NCBI GenBank assembly: GCA_949291945.1
Contig: CASEXH010000028.1
Span: forward strand, 1-54,133
Direction of reading: 5' to 3'
Source: an uncultured Bacillota bacterium
GTDB taxonomy: Bacteria > Bacillota > Clostridia > Lachnospirales > Lachnospiraceae
Length of the DNA stretch: 54,133 nucleotides
How positions within the stretch are numbered: position 1 is the first letter of the stretch; every line of letters starts with the position of its first letter. Of the stretch, positions 15,978 through 24,710 are shown piece by piece. The position numbers and the translations under genes were made by a program. Below the pieces are notes generated by a model that ran no database searches, had not been told where the DNA came from, and worked only from the letters and a program-made list of their open reading frames with translations.

Positions 15978-16988
15978 ATGGCTTTATTTGAATCATATGA
16001 AAGAAGAATTGATAAGATCAATCAGGTTTTAAATAGCTATGGTATCGCTTCCATCGAAGAAGCTGAGAAAATTACAAAAGACGCCGGATTAAACGTATAC
16101 GACATGGTAAAAGGCATTCAGCCGATCTGCTTCGAGAACGCATGCTGGGCTTACATTACAGGTGCAGCTATCGCCATCAAGAAAGGCTGCAAGAGAGCTG
16201 CAGATGCAGCAGCCGCAATCGGTGAAGGACTTCAGGCTTTCTGTATCCCGGGATCTGTAGCAGATCAGCGTAAAGTAGGTCTGGGACATGGTAACTTAGG
16301 AAAGATGCTTCTGGAAGAGGACACAGACTGCTTCTGCTTCCTGGCAGGACATGAATCTTTCGCAGCAGCTGAAGGTGCTATCGGTATTGCTGAGAAAGCA
16401 AATAAAGTTCGTCAGAAACCACTGCGTGTTATCTTAAACGGTCTTGGAAAAGACGCTGCACAGATCATTGCACGTATCAATGGATTTACATATGTAGAGA
16501 CAGAATATGACTACTACACAGGAGAACTGAAAGAAGTATTCCGTAAGGCATACTCTGACGGACCTCGTGCAAAAGTTAACTGCTACGGTGCAAACGATGT
16601 TCGTGAAGGTGTTGCTATCATGTGGAAGGAAGGCGTTGACGTTTCCATCACAGGTAACTCCACAAACCCCACACGTTTCCAGCATCCGGTTGCAGGTACT
16701 TACAAGAAAGAGTGCGTAGAAGCTGGAAAGAAATACTTCTCCGTTGCTTCCGGCGGCGGTACAGGACGTACACTGCACCCAGACAACATGGCAGCAGGTC
16801 CTGCTTCCTACGGTATGACAGATACTATGGGACGTATGCACTCTGACGCTCAGTTCGCAGGTTCTTCTTCTGTACCTGCACACGTTGAGATGATGGGTCT
16901 CATCGGCGCTGGAAACAACCCGATGGTTGGTATGACAGTAGCTGTTGCAGTTGCTATTGAGGAGGCTGCTAAGGCTGGAAAATTCTAA
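15978..16988 (+). CDS. GGGtGRT family protein
   Basis: The 336-residue protein carries the family's defining GGGTGRT motif at residues 259-265, followed by a Gly- and Met-rich conserved C-terminus. It has eight cysteines (51, 56, 71, 89, 118, 120, 202, 246), some of which may bind metal. The family is defined by sequence only and I know of no proven function. It shares the biased codon use of the NifU-like gene upstream, has its own AGGAGG eight bases before ATG, and is followed by a terminator, so the pair is a stand-alone, probably highly expressed operon. Confidence 0.85.
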   Translation: MALFESYERRIDKINQVLNSYGIASIEEAEKITKDAGLNVYDMVKGIQPICFENACWAYITGAAIAIKKGCKRAADAAAAIGEGLQAFCIPGSVADQRKVGLGHGNLGKMLLEEDTDCFCFLAGHESFAAAEGAIGIAEKANKVRQKPLRVILNGLGKDAAQIIARINGFTYVETEYDYYTGELKEVFRKAYSDGPRAKVNCYGANDVREGVAIMWKEGVDVSITGNSTNPTRFQHPVAGTYKKECVEAGKKYFSVASGGGTGRTLHPDNMAAGPASYGMTDTMGRMHSDAQFAGSSSVPAHVEMMGLIGAGNNPMVGMTVAVAVAIEEAAKAGKF

Positions 16989-17014
16989 GTAACTATTTTT
17001 AAAAGATTAAAAGC

Positions 17015-17058
17015 AACAGGAGCGGCCTTTACGTAAAAAGGCAGCTCCTGTTATTAAT
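17015..17058 (+). terminator. Terminator after the GGGtGRT gene
   Basis: AACAGGAGC (17015-17023) pairs with GCTCCTGTT (17044-17052), with an inner GCCTTT/AAAGGC stem. The T-rich tail is TTATTAATTA, so it is a weak to moderate terminator. Confidence 0.7.
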
Positions 17059-17200
17059 TATAGGAAAGTCCTTCGGAGTCGTCTATAGGGTAAAGAGTCC
17101 TTCGAATAGGTGGAGGTAGAGCACAAATTATTCAATCTTTTTAAGAGTATAGAATAGTTTAAAAGAATCATGTTATTCTTGCTTTAGAGGCGATGAATAT

Positions 17201-17496
17201 ATGGCAGCAGGCAATGAAGCTATTTTGAGTAACGAAAAAAAATTTACAGTTTTTCAGTATGACCGATATGTGATTCGATTTAAAGCACCATATTCTCTTG
17301 AGCGATATACGAAAGTTAAGGAATGGAACCATGGTTACTTGGTCGTAATGGCAAAATATATACATAATGATAAAGAAGAGGAATACATTGATTTGGTTCC
17401 AATTTTGGAAAAATTATACTTTGACGCAGAGGCTTTTTAGCTCCAATTAAGAAAGTGAGGGTGGCAGATGACAGATGTGAGGAAAGTGGCAGATGA
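17201..17496 (+). pseudogene. DUF2442-like small protein gene, frameshifted near the 3' end
   Basis: The frame beginning at ATG 17201 gives 79 residues with FQYDRYVIRFKAPYSLERY and EYIDLVPILEKLYFDAEAF, then stops at 17440. If one T is added to the T-run at 17434-17438, the text continues LAPIKKVRVADD and ends at 17496. The combined pattern of 'DLVPIL...F..PIKKVRV' resembles the DUF2442 family. I therefore read this as a one-base deletion; a sequencing error is also possible. DUF2442 proteins are often encoded next to DUF4160 proteins, a remnant of which lies two genes downstream. GAGGCG lies just upstream of the start. Confidence 0.55.
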
Positions 17497-17707
17497 AGCC
17501 GATATGATTATCAATGGATATGCTTTTACACAGAGTGGAGAGAAATCCCGTGTTCTGAATCTGAGACATCCGGATAAAGCAACTGTATTTTCAAAAAATG
17601 GCGAAGTTTTAGAGTCAAGTATGGATGATATAGAAATACAGATTGTAAAGGAGTATTTGGAAAAGAACAGGAAATTTATGGAGGGATGTAATGCCGAAGT
17701 ATTATGA
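17468..17707 (+). CDS. Small protein of unknown function in a DUF2442/DUF4160-like module
   Basis: The 79-residue product contains MIINGYAFTQSGEKSRVLNL and SSMDDIEIQIVKEYLEKN, a conserved-looking small protein I associate with this kind of three-gene module in Clostridia but for which I know no function. The start at 17468 has GTGAGGGTGG upstream; an in-frame ATG at 17504 is an alternative. It overlaps the frameshifted gene before it and the start of the truncated gene after it, so the three were translated as a unit. Confidence 0.6.
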   Translation: MTDVRKVADEADMIINGYAFTQSGEKSRVLNLRHPDKATVFSKNGEVLESSMDDIEIQIVKEYLEKNRKFMEGCNAEVL

Positions 17708-17810
17708 ATTTAAGGTTGCAGGATACATACAAGGATTTATAAAGCAAAATTATCGTGAACTGTATTTGAAATGGACAGAATATAGTACAGAAGGTTTCTA
17801 TGAAAAATAA
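17691..17810 (+). pseudogene. DUF4160-like gene with a large internal deletion
   Basis: Only 39 residues remain. The beginning MPKYYEFKVAGY matches the usual N-terminus of DUF4160-type proteins in this module, and the end FIKQNYRELYLKWTEYSTEG matches their C-terminus, while the central roughly 50 residues, with the family's conserved His-rich part, are absent. The frame is kept across the deletion. GGAGGGATGT lies just upstream. The product is unlikely to be active. Confidence 0.5.
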
Positions 17811-17855
17811 CATAAAGAAGCGAATGCGAACATTTTTATGTATAAATTATAGAGT

Positions 17856-17910
17856 AAATTGCCCTTAGTATATAAGACCTGGTTGGCCTTTGTTTACTAA
17901 GGGCAATTTT
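17856..17910 (+). terminator. Terminator after the small-gene module
   Basis: A perfect 15-bp stem (17856-17870 with 17895-17909) ends in TTTT after the 3' arm and has A-residues before the 5' arm. It probably ends transcription of the module and insulates the next gene. Confidence 0.8.
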
Positions 17911-18011
17911 GTGGCCTGAATTATCCGGAATAGTTCAAATACGTCTATCTGGAAATTATATAGTAGAATATGTTAGAATAGCAGTGGTATAAATAAAGCA
18001 GGAGAGGATTT

Positions 18012-18998
18012 ATGACTGACGGAACGAGTATGTTGGGAAAAATCGTAAAAGTTACAGTTGACCGTCCAATGGGGAGCTTTCATCCGAAACACCAGAATCT
18101 ATATTATCCCGTTAATTATGGTTATATAGAAGGAATTCCAGCCCCTGACGGGGAAGAACAGGATGTGTATATATTGGGTGTGGACCGGCCGGTGAAAGAA
18201 TTTACAGGCAGGATTATAGCTGTAGTACGCCGGCTGGACGATGTAGAAGAAAAATGGGTGGCGGCTCCTGAGGATATGTGTTTTACCAGAGCACAGATAC
18301 AGGAGCAGATATTTTTTCAGGAACAGTATTTCCGGTCGGAAATTATTTTACAGGATAAGAGAGAAAGGCAGGAATCAAATATGACAGAAATAAGAGAAAA
18401 TCCGGCACGTCCGGAAGGAGAAATCGGAGAAAAGATGCTGAAAAGAATGAATAAGAGCCATGGCCCGCTGCGGAATTTTGGACTTTCACAGATTTCCTGG
18501 CGTCCTGATATGCGGATCCTGGATGTAGGCTGCGGCGGGGGAGCAACCATCTGGGAAATGCTGGAATTGTCTCAGGACAGTGTTATCGATGGGGTGGATT
18601 ATTCAGAGGTCAGCGTGGCCCAGTCTCAGGAGCTGAACCGGGAATACCTGGGAAAACGATGCAATATCAGCCAGGGAGACGCAGCCGATCTGCCTTTTTC
18701 GGAGAATTCTTATGATCTGGCAACTGCAGTGGAGACAGTATATTTCTGGCCGGACCCTGAGAAAGCCTTCTCGGAGGTCCTGAGAGTGCTGAAACCATCG
18801 GGAATGTTTGCTGTGCTCAATGAAGGAAGCAATCCGGATCAGTGTGACTGGCCGAAAATTGACGGCTTTTTGCGCATATACCGTCCGTCTGAACTGAAGG
18901 TTTTAATGGAAAAAGCAGGTTTTGAAGAGATAAAAATATATCATGGAGAGGGACAGATGATCTGTGTTACCGGAAGGAAAAAGGGTGAGGAAAGATAA
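18012..18998 (+). CDS. Fusion: inorganic pyrophosphatase-like domain plus SAM methyltransferase
   Basis: Residues about 1-115 match a small clostridial pyrophosphatase-like family: VDRPMGSFHPKHQNLYYPVN, IPAPDGEEQDVYILGVDRPV and a later DDVEEKW. Residues about 122-328 are a class I methyltransferase with ILDVGCGGGATIWEM (SAM binding) and DAADLPFSENSYDLATAVET, of the UbiE/arsenite-type group. The linker is short and charged. An internal ATG at 18381 has GGCAGGA upstream, so the second domain might also be made separately. The two domains are normally separate proteins as far as I know. The DUF2971 gene starts on the stop codon. Substrates are unknown; fusion through loss of a stop codon is the simplest origin. 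Confidence 0.75.
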   Translation: MTDGTSMLGKIVKVTVDRPMGSFHPKHQNLYYPVNYGYIEGIPAPDGEEQDVYILGVDRPVKEFTGRIIAVVRRLDDVEEKWVAAPEDMCFTRAQIQEQIFFQEQYFRSEIILQDKRERQESNMTEIRENPARPEGEIGEKMLKRMNKSHGPLRNFGLSQISWRPDMRILDVGCGGGATIWEMLELSQDSVIDGVDYSEVSVAQSQELNREYLGKRCNISQGDAADLPFSENSYDLATAVETVYFWPDPEKAFSEVLRVLKPSGMFAVLNEGSNPDQCDWPKIDGFLRIYRPSELKVLMEKAGFEEIKIYHGEGQMICVTGRKKGEER

Positions 18999-19843
18999 TG
19001 GATCAGATTCTGTATCACTACTGTGGATTAGAGGCGTTTCTGAGTATTATTAAAAATTCCACTTTATGGCTTTCAGACATCCGCAAATCTAATGATTACT
19101 TAGAATGTGTATACTGCAGAGATAAGATAAATGAGAAGATAAGAGGGTTTTTGGAAGACGATAAAGAAGATTTGGAAGCCTGGAATTTCGGATATAATAT
19201 AAATTCGGATCTGAGTATGGATATGATATCCTATGTTGCATGTTTCTCAGAAAATAAAGATCAATTAAGCCAGTGGAGAGGATATGCGGATAACGGTGCA
19301 GGCATTGCCGTGGGGTTTTCCAGAGAAAGCTTTGCAGACTTAAAGGAAGCTGCTCCATCTCATATCTCTTTCTGGAAAGTGATCTATGATGAAAAAGAGC
19401 AGGAAAAATTCATTGAAAGGATCGCCCGGGAAAGTATAAAAGCTATGGAAACCAAACCTGTGGCCCAGGTAGCAGCAGAGTTGAACCAGAATTACCGGCT
19501 TCAGTTTCCTGTGCTGAAAAATGCCAGCTTTGAAGAAGAAGCAGAATGGCGGATCATTTTTAATGACAGCTTCAGTAAAAGAAAAAGACATGTGGGAAAA
19601 AATATCTTATTTTCAGGAATACGATATACAGTAAGGGAAAAACGGCTGGTTTCCTATATTGAAATGGATTTCTCAAAGCTGAAACATAATGCCATAAAAG
19701 AAATCTGGATAGGACCTAAGGCAGAGGTGGAAATACAGGATATTATGCACCTTTTAGATGTATATGGATATTATGATGATGTAGAAAGTTATAATGAATT
19801 TGTGCCTATAAAGATTGCCCATTCTGCCAGTTCCTATAGATAG
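18998..19843 (+). CDS. DUF2971 family protein
   Basis: The 281-residue soluble protein begins LYHYCGLEAFLSIIKNSTLW and has LSDIRKSNDYLE and CFSENKDQLSQWRGYADNG, the conserved blocks of DUF2971. A later FEEEAEWRIIF block is also typical. The biochemical role is not established; members occur near mobile and defence genes as well as alone. The ATG overlaps the stop of the fusion gene (TAATG), so it is translationally coupled to it. AGGAAAG precedes the start. Confidence 0.8.
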   Translation: MDQILYHYCGLEAFLSIIKNSTLWLSDIRKSNDYLECVYCRDKINEKIRGFLEDDKEDLEAWNFGYNINSDLSMDMISYVACFSENKDQLSQWRGYADNGAGIAVGFSRESFADLKEAAPSHISFWKVIYDEKEQEKFIERIARESIKAMETKPVAQVAAELNQNYRLQFPVLKNASFEEEAEWRIIFNDSFSKRKRHVGKNILFSGIRYTVREKRLVSYIEMDFSKLKHNAIKEIWIGPKAEVEIQDIMHLLDVYGYYDDVESYNEFVPIKIAHSASSYR

Positions 19844-19849
19844 TCCTTG

Positions 19850-19878
19850 TTGAATTTTCCTGTGTTTTATAGTATATT
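19850..19878 (+). promoter_or_regulatory. Sigma-A promoter for the nucleotidyltransferase gene
   Basis: TTGAAT (19850-19855) and TATATT (19873-19878) are 17 bases apart. Transcription would start near 19885, about 30 bases before the start codon. Confidence 0.65.
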
Positions 19879-19915
19879 AGTAGCACCGAGAAAAATACAA
19901 TAGGAGAAAAGAAAG

Positions 19916-20839
19916 ATGAAGAAAACAGCATTAGTCATCATGGCGGCAGGACTTGGCAGCCGTTTCGGAAAAGGTATCAAACAGCTTGCTAAAGTAGGAC
20001 CTGCCGGCGAGATTATAATGGAGTATTCTATTCACGATGCGTTAGAGGCAGGATTCAATAAAGTAGTTTTCATTATTCGTAAAGATATTGAGAAGGAATT
20101 TAAAGAGATTATCGGAGACAAGATCGAAAAGATTACAGAAGTAGCCTATGTATATCAGGAATTGAAAGACCTTCCAGAAGGCTTTACCTGCCCGGAAGAC
20201 AGGACAAAGCCATGGGGGACCGGTCAAGCCGTCTTGGCGGCCAAAAAGGCGGTTCAGGAGCCCTTCCTGGTGATCAATGCAGATGATTATTATGGAAAAG
20301 AAGCTTTCGGAAAGATCCATGACTATCTGGTGGAAGAAAAAGAAGATGGAGAAAAGATGGATATCTGCATGGCAGGCTTTATTCTGGAGAATACCTTAAG
20401 CGAAAACGGCGGGGTGACCAGAGGAGTCTGCACCTTAAGCACGGATCAGAAATTGTTAGGCGTTACAGAGACTTTCAACATTCAAAAGACGGAGAATGGA
20501 CCGGCAGCAGTGGACGAAGAGACTGGAGAAAAGATTTATCTGGATGCGCAGACGCTGGTTTCTATGAATATGTGGGGATTTCAGCCGGAATTTATGGATG
20601 TACTGGAAAAAAATTTTGTAGAATTTTTGAAGGGTGTGGAGCCTCAGGATCTGAAAAAAGAATATCTTCTTCCGGGAGTTGTGGATCAGATGATCAAAGA
20701 GAACAGGGCGGAGGTTTCTGTGCTGAAAACTCATGATACCTGGTTTGGTGTTACCTATCAGGAAGATAAGGAAACGGTAATGAAGTCTTTTAAAGACCTG
20801 GAAGAAAAAGGAGTATACAAAAATCCTCTTTTCGCCTGA
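19916..20839 (+). CDS. Sugar nucleotidyltransferase family protein
   Basis: The 307-residue protein begins MKKTALVIMAAGLGSRFGKG, the G-x-G-x-R-F/K signature of NDP-sugar pyrophosphorylases, and has NADDYYG, the metal-binding aspartate region. These enzymes join NTP and a sugar-1-phosphate. The sugar is not evident. The next gene is glmM after 81 bases, so a role in cell-envelope sugar supply is likely. GGAGAAAAGAAAG precedes the ATG. Confidence 0.8.
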   Translation: MKKTALVIMAAGLGSRFGKGIKQLAKVGPAGEIIMEYSIHDALEAGFNKVVFIIRKDIEKEFKEIIGDKIEKITEVAYVYQELKDLPEGFTCPEDRTKPWGTGQAVLAAKKAVQEPFLVINADDYYGKEAFGKIHDYLVEEKEDGEKMDICMAGFILENTLSENGGVTRGVCTLSTDQKLLGVTETFNIQKTENGPAAVDEETGEKIYLDAQTLVSMNMWGFQPEFMDVLEKNFVEFLKGVEPQDLKKEYLLPGVVDQMIKENRAEVSVLKTHDTWFGVTYQEDKETVMKSFKDLEEKGVYKNPLFA

Positions 20840-20920
20840 ATCCGATAAAAAAGATTCAGACGTATGACTGAAAATTATAGAACTTTGAAATCTATTTGAA
20901 ATATAGTAAAGGAGCCAGTT

Positions 20921-22267
20921 ATGGGAAAATATTTTGGTACAGACGGCTTCCGCGGGGAAGCAAATGTAAATCTGACAGTAGAGCATGCTTTTAAGGTAGG
21001 ACGTTTCCTGGGATGGTATTTTGGAAAAGATCATAAGGCTCAGATCGTTATCGGAAAAGATACCAGAAGAAGCAGCTACATGTTTGAGTATTCTTTGGTG
21101 GCAGGTCTCACTGCTTCCGGGGCCGATGTTTTTCTTCTTCATGTTACTACTACGCCCAGTGTTTCCTATGTGGTCCGGACAGAAAACTTTGACTGCGGCA
21201 TTATGATTTCCGCCAGTCACAATCCTTTCTATGACAATGGCATTAAGATCATTAATGGAAACGGACAGAAGATGGAAGCTTCCGTAGAGGCCCAGATTGA
21301 GGCTTATATTGACGGGGAGATCCCGGAGCTTCCTCTGGCAAAGCGTGAGAATATCGGCCGTACAGTGGACTTTTCCGCAGGAAGAAACCGCTATATCGGC
21401 TATCTGATCTCTATTCCTACAAGAGCCTTTAAAAATGTACGGGTGGGATTGGACTGTGCCAATGGCAGTGCTTCTGCCATTGCAAAAAGTGTGTTTGACG
21501 CACTGGGGGCCAAGACTTATGTGATCCACAATGAGCCTGATGGAACCAATATCAATACCAACTGCGGTTCCACACATATTGAAGAACTGAAAAAATTTGT
21601 AAAAGAAAAACAGCTGGATGTAGGTTTTGCCTATGACGGCGATGCCGACAGATGTATCGCTGTAGATGACCAGGGAAATGAAGTGAACGGAGATCTGATC
21701 ATGTATGTCTGCGGTAAATACATGAAGGAACAGGGGCAGCTGAATAACAATACGGTGGTTACAACGGTTATGTCCAATCTGGGACTTTACAAGGCTCTGG
21801 AGAGAGAAGGGATTGCTTACGAGCAGACAGCTGTTGGCGATAAGTATGTATGTGAAAATATGATGACAAACGGCCACTCTATCGGAGGAGAGCAGTCAGG
21901 CCATATTATTTTTTCAAAACATGCCACTACCGGAGACGGAATTCTGACTTCTCTTAAACTTATGGAGGTTATTATTGAAAAGAAAGTTCCTCTCAGTACT
22001 TTGACAAGAGAAGTGAAGATTTATCCGCAGGTACTGAAAAATGTAAGAGTACATGATAAAAAAGAAGCCAGGGAAAATCCCAAAGTGAAAGAAGCTATAG
22101 GAAAAGCGGAAGCCGCTCTCGGCGGCGACGGCAGGATTCTGGTAAGAGAAAGCGGGACAGAGCCGTTGATCCGGGTTATGGTGGAAGCGCCTACAGATCA
22201 GATCTGTGAAGAATATGTACAGCAGATAGTGGATATTATGGAAGCGGAACATCTGGTCCTGGACTAA
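20921..22267 (+). CDS. glmM: Phosphoglucosamine mutase GlmM
   Basis: GlmM interconverts glucosamine-6-phosphate and glucosamine-1-phosphate on the way to UDP-GlcNAc for peptidoglycan. The 448-residue protein has all family motifs: GTDGFRG at 6-12, the phosphoserine loop ISASHNP (S99), the magnesium-binding YDGDADR, GGEQSGH and the phosphate-binding RESGTEPLIRVM. The length is normal. AAAGGAGCC lies seven bases before the ATG. The lipoprotein gene follows after 18 bases. Confidence 0.95.
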   Translation: MGKYFGTDGFRGEANVNLTVEHAFKVGRFLGWYFGKDHKAQIVIGKDTRRSSYMFEYSLVAGLTASGADVFLLHVTTTPSVSYVVRTENFDCGIMISASHNPFYDNGIKIINGNGQKMEASVEAQIEAYIDGEIPELPLAKRENIGRTVDFSAGRNRYIGYLISIPTRAFKNVRVGLDCANGSASAIAKSVFDALGAKTYVIHNEPDGTNINTNCGSTHIEELKKFVKEKQLDVGFAYDGDADRCIAVDDQGNEVNGDLIMYVCGKYMKEQGQLNNNTVVTTVMSNLGLYKALEREGIAYEQTAVGDKYVCENMMTNGHSIGGEQSGHIIFSKHATTGDGILTSLKLMEVIIEKKVPLSTLTREVKIYPQVLKNVRVHDKKEARENPKVKEAIGKAEAALGGDGRILVRESGTEPLIRVMVEAPTDQICEEYVQQIVDIMEAEHLVLD

Positions 22268-22285
22268 AGAAACGGAGAGGTACAA

Positions 22286-23317
22286 TTGAAGAAAAAGATC
22301 CTTGGGATAACAGGTATCCTGTTATGCCTGCTGGGAGGCTGCAGTAGCAGTCCCACTTCTTATGAGACAGGAAAAGAAAATTTAGAGCAGCAGAATTATA
22401 CCCAGGCCATAGAAAATTTTCAGGATGCAGTGGAAGAAGATGACCATGTAACAGAGTCCTGGAGAGGCATTGGTGTTGCATGGACTGAGCAGGGGATATA
22501 TGACAAGGCCCAGGAGGCCTTTGAAACAGCCTTGGGATTGGCCGGAGAATCAGACAGAGCCCTGCGGAAAGATCTGTATCTGTATCTGGCAGATGCCCAG
22601 TATCATCAGGGAGATTATCAGGGATGTATCGATACCTGTGATTCTCTGCTGAAGATCAGCAGAGAAAATGACGGATATTTCCTGAGAGGCAGCGCATATC
22701 TGCATTTAAAGGAATATAACCGGGCAGACAGAGATTTCGCTAAAGTTATTTCAGAATCAAAAGATTATGAGAATTATCTGGATGTTTATATGGCCTACCG
22801 AAACTGCGGTCTGAATGCAGATGGCAGCGAATATCTGGAGGAAGGACTTAAGATAGAGCCGGGTAATGGGGAGGACTATTACCACAGTGGAAGGATCTAT
22901 TATTATCTGGAAGACTATGAGAATGCCAGGAAAGCTCTGGAGACTTCTGCCGATAAGGGATACGCTATGGCCAGGATATATCTGGGAAGAGTTTATCTGG
23001 CCATGGGAGAGACTGATAAAGCCAGAGAGACTTATGATCAATGCCTGAAAGAAAAAGAACTGGCGGCAGAGGCCTATAATGGTCTGGCCTACTGCGCCGC
23101 TTCAGAGGAAGACTATGAGACTGCACTGTCCTATATCCAGGAAGGTCTTGATCAGGGGGACCAGGAAGAACAGCAGGCTCTTCTCTTTAACCAGATCATT
23201 GTGTATGAAAAAATGACAGATTATGACACCGCCAGAGAGAAAGTCAGTGAATACCTGAAATTGTATCCGGCAGATGAAAATGCTATAAGAGAGAATTACT
23301 TTTTGGAGACAAGATAA
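22286..23317 (+). CDS. TPR-repeat lipoprotein
   Basis: The 343-residue protein starts at TTG, with CGGAGAGG ten bases upstream. It has a short signal peptide with the lipobox LLGGC (Cys about 19), so it is anchored on the outside of the membrane. After this come about eight tetratricopeptide repeats with W/Y...G..Y/A spacing, for example residues 30-95 and 190-330, which bind other proteins. It overlaps nothing but is 18 bases from glmM and likely in its operon. The partner is unknown. Confidence 0.85.
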   Translation: MKKKILGITGILLCLLGGCSSSPTSYETGKENLEQQNYTQAIENFQDAVEEDDHVTESWRGIGVAWTEQGIYDKAQEAFETALGLAGESDRALRKDLYLYLADAQYHQGDYQGCIDTCDSLLKISRENDGYFLRGSAYLHLKEYNRADRDFAKVISESKDYENYLDVYMAYRNCGLNADGSEYLEEGLKIEPGNGEDYYHSGRIYYYLEDYENARKALETSADKGYAMARIYLGRVYLAMGETDKARETYDQCLKEKELAAEAYNGLAYCAASEEDYETALSYIQEGLDQGDQEEQQALLFNQIIVYEKMTDYDTAREKVSEYLKLYPADENAIRENYFLETR

Positions 23318-23320
23318 AGG

Positions 23321-23374
23321 AGCTGCCTGGAAAGGAACTCTTAACAAAAAGAGGACTTTACCGGGCAGCTTTGT
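23321..23374 (+). terminator. Weak terminator between the TPR lipoprotein and hflX
   Basis: AGCTGCCTGG (23321-23330) pairs with CCGGGCAGCT (23361-23370) including one G-T pair, followed by TTTGTC. The large loop and short T-tract make it weak. Confidence 0.45.
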
Positions 23375-23393
23375 CTATATATCAGGAGTTTAT

Positions 23394-24650
23394 ATGGAGT
23401 TATATGAATTAAAAGAAGAAACAGAACGGGTGATCCTGGTAGGAGTAGCCACCAGAGAAAACGAGGATGTCCAGGAGTCTCTGGATGAACTGGAAGAGCT
23501 GGTAGAGACTGCAGGAGCCCAGACCGTAGGAAGAGTAGTACAGAGCCGCGAGGGGATTCATCCTGGTTATTATGTAGGCACAGGAAAACTGGAGGAAATT
23601 CAGATGGCAGTCCGGGGATTAGACGCCACCGGAATTGTCTGTGATGATGAGTTGTCTCCTTCCCAGATAAATAATCTGGAACGGGAATTAGAGTGCAAGG
23701 TCATGGACCGGACCGTGGTGATCCTGGATATTTTTGCCGCCAGAGCAAAGACCAGCGAAGGAAAGATACAGGTGGAACTGGCCCAGCTGCGCTACCGGGC
23801 CGCCAGACTTACAGGCCTTGGAACTTCTCTTTCCAGACTGGGAGGTGGGATTGGAACCAGAGGGCCAGGTGAGAAAAAGCTGGAAATGGACCGGCGACTG
23901 ATCAAGACCAGGATATCCCAGTTGAAACGGGAACTGGAACAGGTAAAGCGTCACAGAGAGCTGTTGAGAGAAGGAAGGAAAAAAGACAATCTTCTCACAG
24001 GAGCCATTGTAGGATATACCAATGCAGGAAAATCCACACTGTTGAACACGTTGACTCATGCAGGTGTGCTGGAAGAGGACAAGCTGTTTGCCACTCTGGA
24101 TCCCACTACCAGGATCCTGGAACTGCCGGGAAAACAGAAGATATATCTTACAGATACCGTAGGGTTTATCCGGAAACTACCTCATCATCTTATTGAGGCA
24201 TTTAAGAGTACTCTGGAGGAAGCGAAGTACGCAGATGTGATTGTCCATGTGGTAGACGCTTCCAATCCACAGATGGATCAGCAGATGTATGTGGTATATG
24301 AGACACTGAAAGAGCTGGGAGTAAAGGATAAGAAAGTGGTGACACTGTTTAATAAACAGGATAAGATTTCCCAGGAAGATATTTTCCGGGATTTTCAGGC
24401 GGATTATGTCCTCAAGATTTCCGCACGGACTGGCCAGGGACTGGAAGATTTCAAAAAAGTTATGGAAAAGATACTTATAGAAAACCAGATTTATCTGGAA
24501 AGAAATTACAGCTATCAGGAAGCCGGAAAGATTCAGCTGATCAGAAAGTACGGACAGCTTCTGGAAGAAGAATATACCCCGGAAGGAATTTATGTAAAGG
24601 CCAGAGTTCCGGCAAATATTTACGGGCAAGTAGAAGAAGCAAAATCATAA
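23394..24650 (+). CDS. hflX: GTPase HflX
   Basis: HflX is a ribosome-binding GTPase that rescues stalled or heat-damaged ribosomes. The 418-residue protein has the HflX N-terminal domain with GIHPGYYVGTGKLEEI, the glycine-rich linker LSRLGGGIGTRGPGEKKLE, then the G domain: GYTNAGKSTL (G1), DTVGFIRKLPHHL (G3, hallmark of HflX) and FNKQD (G4). CAGGAG lies seven bases before the ATG. It converges with argG across a shared terminator. Confidence 0.95.
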   Translation: MELYELKEETERVILVGVATRENEDVQESLDELEELVETAGAQTVGRVVQSREGIHPGYYVGTGKLEEIQMAVRGLDATGIVCDDELSPSQINNLERELECKVMDRTVVILDIFAARAKTSEGKIQVELAQLRYRAARLTGLGTSLSRLGGGIGTRGPGEKKLEMDRRLIKTRISQLKRELEQVKRHRELLREGRKKDNLLTGAIVGYTNAGKSTLLNTLTHAGVLEEDKLFATLDPTTRILELPGKQKIYLTDTVGFIRKLPHHLIEAFKSTLEEAKYADVIVHVVDASNPQMDQQMYVVYETLKELGVKDKKVVTLFNKQDKISQEDIFRDFQADYVLKISARTGQGLEDFKKVMEKILIENQIYLERNYSYQEAGKIQLIRKYGQLLEEEYTPEGIYVKARVPANIYGQVEEAKS

Positions 24651-24654
24651 AAAG

Positions 24655-24692
24655 AAAAAAACGATGAGGGGTGCGAATCTCATCGTTTTTTC
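24655..24692. terminator. Bidirectional terminator between hflX and argG
   Basis: AAAAACGATGAG (24657-24668) pairs with CTCATCGTTTTT (24679-24690). A-run on the left and T-run on the right mean that it can end both convergent transcripts. Confidence 0.85.
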
Positions 24693-24710
24693 CTTTATCA
24701 AAACTAAGAC

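Noticed and set aside
17066..17125. Two copies of AGTCCTTCG as a meaningful direct repeat
   Set aside because: The repeat is only nine bases, imperfect in context and present twice, so chance is enough.
20456..21877. 473-codon open frame antisense to glmM and the end of the nucleotidyltransferase gene
   Set aside because: It lies opposite genes with complete family motifs, and its own translation has no domain and an unlikely composition rich in His, Ile, Phe and Ser.
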